A DNA stretch of 64,000 nucleotides, from assembly GCF_000321225.1 (NCBI RefSeq), contig NW_004450397.1, forward strand, positions 4,571,213-4,635,212. Direction: 5' to 3'. The translations under genes and the position numbers were made by a program. The DNA comes from Odobenus rosmarus divergens (Eukaryota > Chordata > Mammalia > Carnivora > Odobenidae). How positions within the stretch are numbered: the stretch's first letter is position 1; every line of letters starts with the position of its first letter. Positions 22,151-34,029 of the stretch are shown in pieces. The notes beneath the pieces were generated by a model that made no database searches, was not told the origin of the DNA, and worked only from the letters and a program-made list of their open reading frames with translations.

Positions 22151-23329
22151 AAAATCTATTTCTACATCTGATGACTTAATGGAGATAAATTTCACCTCAG
22201 GTCTGGCTTGCCTTTAAAACTTCTCTTTAGACTGGCTCATCTTTTGTTAACCAGAGGAATATGCCAGACTCTGAGGCTTCAGTGGGCAACAGTATCCAGC
22301 TTGAATGCAATGGCATTGTTTTGTTTTCATTGTGTTTATTTTTACGGTTGCCATCTATATATGGCCATCAATCCTGGTTTTCCATTTATGGTAGTGATAT
22401 AACGTTTATTTTAAAATAGCTTTTGGCTGCCAAGAAAAAAAAAAGAGATCTGACTTCACATTAAAATAAATATTACGTAAATAATAGTACAGGTGGTACT
22501 TGGTTAAGGTAGACCTCGTGAGGGTGGAGTTTGTGAAACACTTTTCAAATGGAAAAAGGCAGGGATTAGGGGGAGGGGAGAAAACCAGTTTCAGCCTGTC
22601 CCCATCTCTCAACAAGTCCCCACTGCCTGGTCTAGGCTCTCAGGCCTAAGCACATACCCTTGACAGAGGACTTATGAGCAATTTAAAGTAAGGTATGCTC
22701 CAGAAACAGTGGGCACAGCAGGGACGAGGAGGAGAGAGAGCCTGGGTTCACTCAACAAATAATTATCGAGCCTCTGAGTGCCAGGCACTGTTCTAAGCCC
22801 TGCGCCTGCAGTTAGAGAACAAAACAGTGGGTCAAGTCCCTCCACCTGTCCAGGCTTCTGATGGCAGATAGCCATCTGGAGTAGAACTCTGAACCCCACA
22901 GGGGTTAGCCCTTAAAAATATGGGGTTCGTGGTGGTGGCCGGATGTGTACAGGGGGAGGGGCGATAAAGCCAACTCTTCCCCAGGGAACTAGGAGGAAAG
23001 AATTGGGGTCTGGCCATCAGATTCATTCAGGAGAAATCTCGAATATTTTGCATTTGTCAAGTTAGCCTCACTTTGTTCATCTCCAGAGATCTTGGCTAAG
23101 AAAGAGATGAAGAACTTGAAACAGAGCTGGAAAGAGAATGAGTCTCAAATGGCCCGTGAGTAGCAGAATGAATGAGTGAATGAAGGTCTCTCCTATCCCC
23201 TCTGCTGGACGTCGCCATGGAGAGTGAGAAGTACTGCCCGGAGTAGTTGTAGTACTTTTCATTCATTCACTCATTTATTCATTCAACCTAATTGTGGAGT
23301 GCCTACTAGGTGCCAGGCACTGTATTTTA

Positions 23330-23640
23330 GGCCACATGGTAACAGCTAGCCACCTGTGGGTATTATTTGCATTTTTGGCTAGCTCAAATTGAAATGTGCT
23401 CTAAGCATAAAATACACCCGAGAGCTTGAGGATTTCGTATGAAAAAAGGAATGCTAAATCTTTCATTAATAATTTTTAATACTGATTACATATTAAAATG
23501 ATATTTTGAATGTATTGAGTTAAATAATGTATTAAAATGGGCTTCACCTATCTCTTTTTACTCTATTTTAATGCAGCTACTAGAAATTTGAAAATTGCCC
23601 ACGTGGCTCACATTTGTGCTTTGCATTAGATTTCCACTGG
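23330..23640. repeat. Ancient interspersed repeat, probably DNA-transposon derived
   Basis: AT-rich interior bounded by 'TAGCCACCTGTGGG' and 'GCCCACGTGGCTCACA', inverted relatives of each other, as in a known mammalian medium-reiteration repeat. Family not named. Confidence 0.5.
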
Positions 23641-25357
23641 AACGCGTCACGCTAGGCACTGTCCCTATGCTGAAGGCACTCAGACCCTATTGGGTGAGGA
23701 CAACAGGAACAAACATTACCAGGCGGCACAAGGAGCCAGGGCACACCCAGGGGGAGAGACGACTGTCTCTTTTTACTTCTGTCAGATCTGCACTAGACAC
23801 AGATCTACAGACTTCCAGAAGTTCAGCTCCGTCTATTTCACTCCTCTGCTCAAACATGGGCGCTGCCTCCCCTGCCCACTGAATGAAGCCACACCTCCTC
23901 ACAAGTCATGACCCCCCAACCCTCATCCCTTCTCTCTCCATCTAAATATTTCTCCTCCTCCAAGCCTCTGACAAACTAGTTGTTTGTTCATCTTACCGAA
24001 ATCTTCACCCCAAACACTGTTCATTCCTTAGCCAGAACTTGCCTTCCTTGGGGCGTCTCACTCACCTCCAGGACCAGGGGGCCACTTGGCAAGCAGCTGT
24101 CGAGTTCAGTCAAATAGCTCTGAATCCTAAAGTTAGAGCTGGTGTGGAGGGCTCTGGCCAGGGAGAAGGTTGGCAGAGGTACTGGGAAATTAAACCTAGG
24201 CTGGAGTCAGCTGAACAGTGCATCCCTGGTCAAGAGAATCTCTCTGACAGGGGTCTTTGTTAGGGTCACAACCTAGAGACATGGGTGATAATTAAGGCCT
24301 GGTCCAGCCTGGAATGCTGGGGGTTGGGGGCAGCAAGGAGAGATGACTCAGTTTAAATCAAACAGAACGAGGAAGGGAGGCTGTCCTTGTCCATCTGCAT
24401 TATCAGAGAGAGCTATAAATGCCCTTTCCCCGGGCCTCCTCTCACACCTGGAAGTCTGATCTGACCTCTCCAAGACCCCTGAAGCAGGGTGTTTGGGGAT
24501 CTCTCCTACAGCAAATGCCTCTAGATCTGGGAGAGGGGTCAACTAAAGGATTACTTTGGGGAAGGTCAGGCAGAGAGGAAGGGAGCCGGTTTCTCAGTGC
24601 CCACAAATTGCATTTCTGGTTATTATATGTTACCAGATGTTGGCAGGGTTGGGAAACTACAGTGGTCACTAAGAGGGCTGTTCAGTCTAGGCTGGTCTAG
24701 TGGATGGGAACCTGCTTCTTCTTCGGACGAACTCACTGAACACCAGAGTCACTGCCCCAAGCAACACGTCGGCACTGAGTGGAACCCTGAGGATGGAGGG
24801 AGATGGTGGGAGTGGATGGAAATCTACTTGAAGGTCAAGACTACGTCTTATGTCCTTTGCGTTGCCCCAGCAGTTAGCCCAGTGCCGGCCACATGGGAAG
24901 CACGCAAACTAAGTCCTTCCGAACTGAACTGAAAACAGGAGACAAAAGCACCCACTTTTCTCCACTCCCGCGCCGACCCTATCCAAACCCCCAAGTTATT
25001 CGCATTCCCCGGGAGTCAGGGAGCCCGGAGTAGAAGGGTGTGGAGGGAAGGAGGGCGGGGTGGTGGTGGTGGCGGTGGCGGTGCAGAGGCCCCACAGAGC
25101 CCGGGGAAACGCAGGGGGGCGGGGGGTGGGCGAGCAGGCGTGCGCGCACTCACGGGCCGGCGCGCGGGAGTGTCGGGGGAAGGGGGTGGTCTCCAAAAGG
25201 GGGAGGGGAGAAGGCAGGGGGCGGGGAGAAGCAGGGCCCTTTAGGACCCGGCTGCGGCTGCGGGGGAGGAGGAAGAAGCGGAGGAGGCGGCTCCCGCGCT
25301 CGCAGGGCCGCGCCACCTGCCCGCTCGCTCGCTGCCGTCGCGCTCACCACCGCCAAC

Positions 25358-25514
25358 ATGCTGCCGAGACTGGGCGGCCCCGCGCTGCCGCTGCTCCTGC
25401 CGCCCTCGCTGCTGCTGCTGCCGCTGCTGCTGGGCGCCGGCGGCGGCCGCGGCGTGCGCGCCGAGGTGCTGTTCCGCTGCCCGCCCTGCACGCCCGAGCG
25501 CCTGGCCGCCTGCG
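25358..25514 (+). CDS. IGFBP2: IGFBP2 exon 1, first part (signal peptide and start of IGF-binding domain)
   Basis: Starts at ATG 25358 (CCAACATG context, A at -3). It encodes a Leu/Pro-rich signal peptide of about 35 residues, with likely cleavage after VRA, then the mature start [17 protein letters not shown]. The first cysteines of the N-terminal IGF-binding domain are visible. The frame runs straight into a 50-base N gap at 25515. An in-frame ATG at 25040 lies in the GC-rich promoter and is probably upstream of transcription start, so the conserved ATG was preferred. Confidence 0.95.
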
Positions 25515-25564
25515 NNNNNNNNNNNNNNNNNNNNNNNNNNNNNNNNNNNNNNNNNNNNNNNNNN
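25515..25564. other. Assembly gap (50 N)
   Basis: Fifty unresolved bases inside IGFBP2 exon 1, in an extremely GC-rich stretch. Mammalian IGFBP2 has only a short Pro/Ala-rich, low-complexity stretch here, of roughly 15-20 residues from memory. The true length is unknown. Confidence 0.99.
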
Positions 25565-25687
25565 GCCGGGCTGCGGCTGCTGCCTGACGTGCGCGCTGCG
25601 CGAGGGCCAGCCGTGCGGTGTCTACACCGAGCGCTGCGGCGCCGGCCTCCGCTGCCAGCGCCCGGCGAGCCGCGCCCGCTGCAGGCG
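25565..25687 (+). other. Foreign-looking IGFBP3-like segment inside IGFBP2 exon 1
   Basis: Read from 25566, the frame gives [20 protein letters not shown] followed by [11 protein letters not shown], the cysteine-rich core of an IGFBP N-terminal domain. It is not that of IGFBP2, whose own core ([19 protein letters not shown]) follows at about 25730. The wording CCLTCAL-EGQPCG and GLRCQ is closest to IGFBP3. After the CQ the frame shifts and continues as GEPRPLQA, also IGFBP3-like. At about 25687 it joins IGFBP2 ([16 protein letters not shown]). The frame differs from IGFBP2's, so it would not be translated as an IGF-binding core here. The likeliest cause is misassembly at the gap. A real insertion or gene conversion is less likely. 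Confidence 0.75.
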
Positions 25688-25928
25688 GCCGGCGACGCCC
25701 GCGCGCCTTGCGCCGAGCTGGTCCGCGAGCCGGGCTGCGGCTGCTGCTCCGTGTGCGCGCGGCTGGAGGGCGAGGCGTGCGGCGTCTACACCCCGCGCTG
25801 CGCCCAGGGGCTGCGCTGCTACCCCCACCCGGGCTCCGAGCTGCCCCTGCAGGCGCTGGTCCTGGGCGAGGGCACTTGCGAAAAGCGCCGCGACGCCGAG
25901 TACGGCGCCAGCCCCGAGCAGGTTGCAG
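25688..25928 (+). CDS. IGFBP2: IGFBP2 exon 1, second part (rest of IGF-binding domain)
   Basis: Encodes the body of the N-terminal IGF-binding domain, including [30 protein letters not shown] and [20 protein letters not shown]. The GCGCC motif is intact and cysteine spacing matches IGFBP2. The exon ends with GCA G at 25928 before GTAACG, a phase-1 donor completed by AC at the start of exon 2. With 50 N the frame happens to match the start codon, but this depends on the true gap size. Confidence 0.93.
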
Positions 25929-28779
25929 GTAACGCGGACTGGGCCAACTAGTTCGGAGAAACTTGCAGGGCAGCGGAGCGCGCGGGCCGGGGGCCGTTCC
26001 ATGGGGGAGAGGCGTGCGACGGGAGCGCCGCGATCGCTTTAGCGGAGGGACAGCGGAATCCTCGACTGGGTGTGGGCGACTGCGTGGGAGGGGGACCCTA
26101 AAGTCAGGCCCGGGGAGGGGAGCTGGAGTTAGAGCGTGCGGGAGAACCCTGCCTGCTACCGGTTCGGTCGGGATAAACGGGCAGAGAGGAAAGGCATCCC
26201 TGATACCGTAGTCTTCCCCGGGTGGAACGTACCTCGACTTCTCTTTTGGAAGGGGGATTTCCTGGGGAGGAGGGTGTTGGCCAGACCCGGGGGAGTAAGA
26301 ACTTGAGGCTTATTCGGGGCACAGCTTGAGTCGGGGACCGCCGACCCAAGGTTCCTGGAAAGGTCCCGGTGGAGGACGCTGCTGGGGGGCGGAGGCTGGC
26401 GGGTGCCAGTGACTTCGGGGACGTCTGGTGAGAGCGGGGCGCTAGGAGAAGGCGGCAACTCATCGAGGGACCCTTCCGTCTGGGATGGTGAGGTGGAAAG
26501 AAAGGACTTGGTACTTTGTAGGGTGGGTTGCTTAGGGGAGAAATGCAAACGGGCGCTGCTCTGTTCCGTGGAGAGCGAAGGCCCGTGCTTCTCTGTTGGG
26601 TGGAACAATAAAAGGGGGGCCTCTGGGAGACTCAGCCCAACAGTTGAGTCCGTGTAACTTAAGCCGGGTCGCCGGCTGCAGTCCCGGGGCGGGGGCAGCC
26701 GTGCTGCTCACTTGAGCATCTGGGCCCCAGGGCGGAAGGCAGGACGATGCCTGGGAGCTGGACCTGGCTGCTCTGACCGCGGGGAGGTGTTACCCCCGTT
26801 CTAATCCGGGGGGATTCTTCCTGTCCGGTGGAATGGGGGCCCTGCGAGTCTTGGTAAGCGATCCTCATCCCCCCCCCCCCAAAGGTTTCTGAGGGACACG
26901 ACCAGGCAGTCAGAATCTCACTTTTGTTTTGGTTTTTGTTTTTAAAATTACAAAAGCCTCTTGCCCCAGTGGTCTGGAGGAGACTAATTATTTTCTTTCT
27001 TCTTGGAGACAGTTGGGAAATGTGTCCACTGCCTGCCGCTGTTGTTTTAAAAAGCAAGCGAGTCTGACCAAGTTCCTCAAGCTTTAAAAAAAATAGAAAG
27101 AACGACAAAATGAATAAGTGAAAACGTTCTTGCTTGCTTGTAACCTTCTGTGGTCATAGTAATGTCCCCCGCCAACAAGACCCTCTGCCCCCCCTTCCTC
27201 TACCCAACTATTGTTTTTTCCCTGTTCTCCTTGGGAATGGAATTGGGGGTCAGAGTTGAAATCTCTCTTCTATTTCTCTGGCACATTTTGACCTTGAGTG
27301 CAGAGACAGGGCTTCCTCGGAGGGAGCTAGCAGAAACCCTGAGTCCCTTTCTTCTCCCTTCGCTTGCTTCCCTCCCTGCCTGCCTTGCCTCCAAGTTAAC
27401 CCTTCCCTCCTGCTTCTCTTAGAAAGTAATAATAAAAGGAAAAGACTTGGCCCTGCCTTCCTCCTCCGTGACCCCCTCGCGCCCCCCCCAGCCCCCCCAC
27501 CAGGGAGGTACTATGCTTCTTGAGCTGAACTCTGACAAACTAAACATCTTCCTCAGCAGGGTGAACTTTTCCAAAGGCCTCCAAGTTCATAGACTCGTTT
27601 GGATTTTGACCGTCTTAATAAAGTGCTTGGTACAGGTCCTCCCTAAACCTTGTACTTTTTCTCACCCTTCATCCTTCTCACTGGCAGCCTGAAAACCAGC
27701 TCTCCTGCTTCTAAGCCCCAGAACAGATGCGGGGGATTCTCCCCATTCACTTCCTCCCTAAAGCCCGAAGAGGGGAGTTGTCAGGGGAGCCCAGGGACAA
27801 TGGGGTGAGTTCATGGGAAGAATGTCACTCTGGATTTTCTGCCTGGTTATGGGACTCCTTTCCGCCAGCTAGCCCCAGCTGCCTCTCAGCCTTCTCCTCC
27901 CAATGCCCAGACAGACGCCTTCCGCATTTTTCTCTTGTGCTCCAGCCTGGGAAGAGGGGACACTGGGGGTGGGGGGTGGGAGCTAGATGTGGAAGCCGGG
28001 TGGGCACCCTGGAAAGAAGTGACCCAGAGGTGTGAGGAAGGCTGGGCGAAAGGGGGCACTGCAGGGAGAAGCCTGGGCTGGCAGGGGTGCAGGGAAGAGA
28101 GGGGCAAGTTTTGAGGCTTCTGTGCAGAAGAGGGTCTTGGGCTGGGGCAGGGATGTGGTGCTGCCTGGAGAGCCCTGGGGGTCCCGGTTGGGGGGTGGTG
28201 CAAGAATGTGGCCCAGAGGAGCACTGAAGGCTGCGGCCTCCCCCCTCCATCTCCCATCCCCTTTTCTCCCCTCTCTGAAGAATGAGCTCTCTCCCATCCC
28301 AGACTGCATTCCTCTTTGAGCAGGTTGCTTTTGAGAATTTTAAACATACCCTCTTATTTTGAGGCAGCAAACCCCAGCAGTTCCGGCTTTGCTGTTAGCT
28401 CTTTTGTCTTTGTTCCCAGGACTCAGGGGCTGTGTCGCTGACTTCCTGGGGACGGCTGGGATACAGGGGGTGGGGGTGGGCACATCTGCGGGTGCTGAGC
28501 CTCCATCCCTTGGGGGTGATGGGTTGGGACTGGTTGGTTCAGAGAAACTCAGAAGTCAGACTATGGGTTGGAGTAGGTGAGTGAGCCTGGAAGAAAAATG
28601 GGAGGGGGGGCGCCCTGAGATCTGGGGAGGTCTGGATCTTAACAGTGTGTGGGTGTGTTTGCTGGTGGAGTGGGCAGAAGTGCCTAGAAATGTTGGGGTA
28701 AGAGGAGGAAGTGGGCTCCCTTTCAGAATTCAGGGCCGGCGGGGCGGACTGGCTCCCTCAGCATCTCCCCTGCCTCCTT

Positions 28780-29100
28780 CCCTGCCGCATACAATGCCTG
28801 GGATTATGCCGAGGGGCGGAGCCGCCCAAGTGGCCGTCTGGCCGGCTGCACATATAAAGGTGCTATAGAAATGTGCAGGCATTCAAAGTCCCAGGGCAGG
28901 CAGGCGGGCAGGCGGGCGGGTCTGAGGAGGCTTTGCATCTGCAGTTGCTGGGGGAGCAGGAAGGGGGGCAGAGGCGAGCGCTGATTTACAGTGGTTCAGT
29001 GCAGCTTCAAAAAAGGGGAGAAAAGCAATGGGACTTCTGGCTCAAAGCGCTGCTTTGCATCTTGTCTTGCATAAATTTGCATACTGAGTTCAAAGTCGTA
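28780..29100 (+). promoter_or_regulatory. Candidate intronic enhancer
   Basis: Contains a GC-rich part (GGGGCGGAGCCGCCC), a TATAAA at 28853-28858 inside an inverted repeat (CTGCACAT at 28846 and ATGTGCAG at 28871), and POU-like sites: CTTTGCAT at 28931 and 29053 and an octamer-type ATTTGCAT at 29075. This is inference from motif clustering only. Confidence 0.35.
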
Positions 29101-30282
29101 AAATAGACTTGGGGAATGAGTGGGACCCACTGTCACTGATTGCTAACACCACTACCTTCCGCCACCCTCCCCCCTTCTGGACAGAACACCCAGAACTAGC
29201 TCTGCTAAGCTGCTCCGCCTGAGTCACCACGGTGCGTTGGAAGGAGGAGATGGGGGAGCTGAGAGCAGCTGCTTCTAGGTCTCCGGGAGGGACACGTGTT
29301 GTTCCTGGGCCACCAGACCAAGCGGGGTGCGCCTGTGTGCACTCTGGCCTTGGAGGGAGGTCTGGTCTGGAGGCTGTGGCTCTCCAGGTCAGAACCAGCC
29401 CGGCAGGCAGTGTTGGGCGGGCTGCCTCCTCCATCTGCCATTGTGCTTGGAGGGCTGGACTTTGAGGAAATCGCAGAATCAAGGTTTTTTGCCTGCCATC
29501 TCCTTACTCACCTTCCCCTATGTCCACATTGTTCACTGTGATAGTTCCCTTTGTGCGGTAATAGATCCCATCCATTCCTCTGACAAGGTATTTGAAGAAG
29601 CTTTGAGAGAAAAAAAATCCTGTGTAACAAGGTCAAAGGACCTTATATTAAAAACAAACAAAAAACCAGGACTAAGGAATCTCTGAATTAGCATAGGTGA
29701 TGGTGTCTGGGGGAGAGAAGAATCTGTGTGTTCGTGACCACGGGTCTATTTATGCAATGGCTCTTGGCCCAGTTGGACTATTGAGTTTCCTGGCAGGCAG
29801 AGGGAAGAAGGAAGCTTAGATGGTTCAAAGATTTAGCTTACCTTAGCACTGAGCTTTAAACTAAAATTTTCAGGCCAATGATTCCTTTGGGTTAGGGAAC
29901 TCCATGGAAGTGAGTCCTAGAAAGATGCCTGCAGGTTACTTGGGAGCAGGAGCATATTTGGTCCCCATTGTCCAGCATTCAAGGGCTTACTTGGAGAGAA
30001 TCCCGGTACTGTAGCCCATTTATCAGGTTAGCTTCTAGTCGGATCTCACATTAGCTATTCTCTGCCATAGAAAATTGGATGCACAGTTGCTAAATTTTGA
30101 TATGAGGAAGTTCCAAAAATTCTTGGTTCCAGTGAAATGCAAAATAGGACGACAATACCTGGTGGGTGGTGGGTGGGGGGCACAGCAGGGGCTGCTGAAG
30201 GGAATGAAGGAGGAGCAGAAAATATGCAGGCTATGCCCACATTTGGTTTTGTTGTTGACTCTCCTCACATACTACAACACGG

Positions 30283-30320
30283 TACCACCACCACCACCAC
30301 CACCACCACCACCGCCACCA
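30283..30320. repeat. (ACC)n microsatellite
   Basis: About twelve ACC units with one interruption (CCGCC). Confidence 0.9.
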
Positions 30321-30999
30321 ATAAAGGGCTTGGTTATTATTATTACTATTTTTGAAGAGCCTCCATCACCAGGGACTGCATTTCATTTCAATCTGTCCCT
30401 TCTTAGTGTTCCCAGCCTCCCTTTCCTCCCCTGCTTTCTCCATGTTGCTTTCCTAACCGCCCCCCCTGTCCCCTGGCCCCCATGGCTCCCCTATACCTCT
30501 CCCACTATGGCTGGGTCTTGAACACCTGGCTGGATGCTAAGGCTTGAGAAATGGCATGGAAGATAGATCTACCCCAGCCTTCCACAGGAGTCCACGTAGG
30601 TGGCGACCACGTAGGTGATGGGGATCAGAGTGCTGGAAACACATTTAACGCTGAAATGAGGAGGGTGGTTGGTGGCAGTACAGGGACTGGGCTTTGTGGG
30701 GGTGGGGTGGGGGGGGAAGTGGCCATATCCCCAAGGGGCTTTGTGCTGGGGCTGCTCCCCCTGCAACCGAGGCAGGGAGGAGCAAGGTTATGCTTTTAAG
30801 TCACCAGGGGAGCTGGTGTTCTGCTTGGCAGATGTTCTAGGCCTTTCTGCTCCTTGCTGTCTCTGGCCAGCATTTTGCTGAGGTGGCAGGCAGCTGCCAG
30901 GCTCGGTCGCCTTCCCATCTGTCCTTGTCCTATCATGAACTGGCTTCCCAGCCTGCTTTGTCTCCTGTCTTCCAAGAGCTCTGTGAGGGAGAGAGGGAA

Positions 31000-31090
31000 G
31001 CTTTTTACCTCCATTTCGCAGGTGTGGACTCCGAGGCTCAGTTAGGGGATGCCTGAGCAGGTGAATCATGAGTCGAGAGGCTGACCTTCC
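31000..31090 (-). repeat. MIR fragment
   Basis: Reverse core 'CATTTCGCAGGTGTGGACTC' and 'GAGGCTCAGTTAGGGG'. Confidence 0.5.
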
Positions 31091-31669
31091 TTCTGTTCCC
31101 CTCCACCCCCATGGTCAAGCAAGGGAGGGGAGCTGTTGGCGGCAAAAGCCTTTGACCCTGTCAGCCAGAAAGTTTGTTCCTGGACACCTGCCATGTACAG
31201 GCCAGGTTTGCCTGTTTGTATTCCCTCAACTGCACTGGGCGGCGCAAGGCCTGGGGACTTCAGAGAGGGAGGTGACCAGTGTGCAGCAGTCGGGAGAGAC
31301 AAAAGGGTCCCGAGGGGTGGTGAACAGAGCTGGGGGGTGGCAGCCTGGCCTGTGCCATCGTGGGGACCGGGTTCCATTGCAGATCTGACTTGGAGAACCT
31401 GAGTGCTGATGCACATGGGCCTTCCTCAAATACCAGTTTACCTGTTGGTGGAATGGGGATGACTGTCTCTCTTCAGTGGGGTGTGTTTGAGGACAGCTGT
31501 GGTGCTGGCAAGCGTCTGGCACACTGGGAGGCCACACTGGGCTGTGTCGGGCAGGCCATGCGTCTCCCCGGAGACTTTAGTGTGATGCTTCGTGGCCCCA
31601 TCGTGGTGTGAAGTTGCTGTGACTCAAAGCCCAATTACCAGCCACATGCTAGCCAACCAAGGCAAGAGA

Positions 31670-31740
31670 TGTGTTCTCCCTGAGCCTCCGTTTCCTTATC
31701 TGTAAGTCAAATATTGATAGCACCAACTCCATAGGGTGGT
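31670..31740 (+). repeat. MIR fragment
   Basis: 'TGAGCCTCCGTTTCCTTATC' and 'TGTAAGTCAAATATTGATAG' fit the MIR core. A (GT)n repeat follows. Confidence 0.65.
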
Positions 31741-31747
31741 GCCCCCA

Positions 31748-31790
31748 CGTGTGTGGGTGGGTGTGTGTGTGTGTGTGTGTGGTGTGTTGA
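31748..31790. repeat. (GT)n microsatellite
   Basis: An interrupted GT run, with a second shorter one at about 31830-31846. Both sit among MIR-derived DNA. Confidence 0.85.
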
Positions 31791-34029
31791 AAGCTAGATA
31801 ATACAGACAAAGCTAAGCACTTCGGTGTTTTGTGTGTGTGTGTGTAATCACTTGCTTTTCATCTCTTCACCTATAAAATGGAAATATCCATACCTCTGGC
31901 CTACTTGCACGGACCATGGTTGAGCTGTTTGTAGAAAGGGTAAGGCAACTGTACTTTAAATACGGTATAAGTGGATTTGTGTCAAACAAGTGGTCTGAGG
32001 TAAGCAGGCTTCCGTTTTTTAGGGATGAGTCAGGCAGTGCTCTGTAGGGCCCATGCCCTGATGTCTGGGGCTGACCGTTCTTGGTCTGGGAGCTTTACCC
32101 TTTAACGCCTCAGTTGGGGGTGGAGGGACTGCGGGGACAGCAGTGGCCCCAGGGTTGGGTCACTGGGTACTTGTGCGGGCTTGCTGCTCATAAGCTGGCG
32201 ACAGGGCTGAGTTCTACCTTCACCTGGCCAGCCAACCTTTAGGACCCAGCCATCCAACTGCAGGTATTCGGAGGAGCAGAGGATCCCTGAGGCCACGGTT
32301 CAGGGGTGGGAAGCTCCTTCCTCCAGGGACAGCCCTCTACAGGAACCCTGCTGGGACCCAGGCTTCAGAACAGTAGGGTCAGGTAGGAGCCAGCCTGGTC
32401 TTAGCACACCTAGTACCTGGAGCATGGACCAGAGTACGCAGTGGTGGAGTTGTCCAAGCCAGGGAAGGCCCCGTGGCACCCGTTTCCTGCTCCAGGAAAA
32501 TGGGCTTTCACATCTATCCTGTCTGAGCCTCGGGTGCCAGAAAGTTGAACGTGATCCTGGCAAAGACATTGGACGTTCTATCCAAAAAGTGACGTGTCCT
32601 TACTACGCCATCTGCAGAGTGGACCGCACTCCTGAGTTGGGGAGCAGCCTTTCATTTCGAAGGGGTTGGTGGGTTCTCCACAGGAGTGCTCGATTGGCGG
32701 GGGGGTGTTGGGGAGAGAGTTTTCTGGGCACTGAGCTTCTTCCCTAATGTCTCATTCCACCTATGGTCCCAGAAAGCCCTCTGAGTGACCCCTGGTCTGG
32801 GCATAATGATAACGACTGTGTTCTGGAGCCTCTGCTGGAGGGGAGGCCCCAGGAAGCAGAGAAGGGGGGATGCTTGAGTCTTCAGGGGTCAGCAGAGTCT
32901 TGTAGTGAAACCCAGGACGGTTGGGACAAAGCACAGTATTTTCCACTGGGAATCTGAGGTGGCCAGTTCCTTAGACTCTGAGGGCCTTCAGGATTGTGGG
33001 GAGGGGGGCACGGAGAGAAGCCCACTTTACAGATGGGGTAGTCAATTCGGAGAAACTTGTTGGCTTTCAGGTTCCAGGGTAACTGTCCCCCACCCCCACC
33101 TCCACCTCCACAATGAGTAGAGTGTCTGGGCTATGGATTTTTTTTTTTTCCTCCTGGAAAATGGACCATCCCCCTATGCCCCTCCCCCTCCTCAGCCACT
33201 CCTGTCCTTTATTTAACAAAGCCAGGGAAGATCTGCTCTGGCTCAGCTCCTGGGTGTCAGTCAGGGCGCAGAGGGAGACCTTGCTCAGAAAGCCGGCTCC
33301 CCCGGAAAGAAATAGAGTCGACTGTAGTCAGAAATTGTTTCTCTTCCCCCCCTTTTTTTTTTAGTGGGGGGAGGGGGCACTTGGCAGCCTGTGGGGCCCC
33401 TTCTGGCTGCCAGCCCCACATCTCTTCCTGGCTGTTGGGAGGCAGGGCAGGAGAGGAGATTGGGGAGAAGGGGCAGGGCCTGGCTGGCCTCCAGCTGTAG
33501 GGCAGGAGAATTGGCCCACGGGCCCCCCGTTCAGTTGGCCTGAGCGGAGCAGAGCCTGGGGTTTCTAATTAGTGGATGAGTATAGGTGTGTCAACCTGTG
33601 TTTCATTCAAGGAGCTGAGTCCTGGGAGGCGGGAAGCCAGGGAGGGAGGGCCTCAGAGCCCAGGAAGGCCTCAGCAAGTTGGGGAGGTGGGGCTGGGGCC
33701 GGGGGGCTTAGCGTGTTGAACCCCTGAAAGGAGTCAACGGGGTGGGGCCTTCTTGCTGGAGGGATCTGAGCTGGATTGTGGACTGCAGTGAGCAAGGGGT
33801 CTGCCCCAAGGGGTAAAGGACAAAATAATGGTAATTAAAGTGCTTTCTTCTAGACATCATCTATTTTGACCAAAGTGCCCGTAGGGTTTTTTTGGTTTTG
33901 TTTTTTCCAGCTCTGTTTTAGCCTCAGGATTCTCCCCACTTGACAGATGAAGAAATCGAGTCTGCATTGAGTCTGCATTCCGGTTCCAGTGCCGAGCAAG
34001 GCAAGCACGGACCGGAGTGGAGTCTGGGT

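Larger units (their letters stand above)
11243..25029. other. Intergenic DNA upstream of IGFBP2
   Basis: No gene is recognised. The block holds MIRs, three carnivore SINEs, a hAT-type and a Tigger-type fossil, an L1M fragment, a (TG)n repeat and a G run. The rest is unique DNA that could include distal IGFBP2 regulation. The longest frame (13790-14425, minus) has no domain and no codon-level hint of being real. Confidence 0.6.
25030..26110. promoter_or_regulatory. IGFBP2: CpG island spanning the IGFBP2 promoter and exon 1
   Basis: GC content and CpG density rise sharply at about 25030 and fall after about 26100. Upstream of the ATG are several Sp1-type GC boxes (near 25053, 25116 and 25217) and no TATA box within 150 bp. 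This fits the TATA-less, GC-box promoter known for IGFBP2. The exact transcription start cannot be read from sequence alone. (TGG)n/(GGC)n runs lie near 25060-25085. Confidence 0.85.

Noticed and set aside
25040..25357. In-frame upstream ATG that would add 106 residues to IGFBP2
   Set aside because: The stretch is GC-rich promoter DNA without stops by composition. It encodes low-complexity Gly/Arg/Trp sequence and lies before the likely transcription start. The conserved signal peptide starts at 25358.
25565..25687. Origin of the odd exon 1 segment from neighbouring IGFBP5
   Set aside because: IGFBP5 would be expected to read EGQSCG and GLRCLP at the diagnostic places. The segment reads EGQPCG and GLRCQ, which fits IGFBP3 better.
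28853..28858. TATAAA as a firm alternative IGFBP2 promoter
   Set aside because: No first-exon coding sequence or clear donor follows, and there is no transcript evidence. It is kept only as part of a candidate enhancer.
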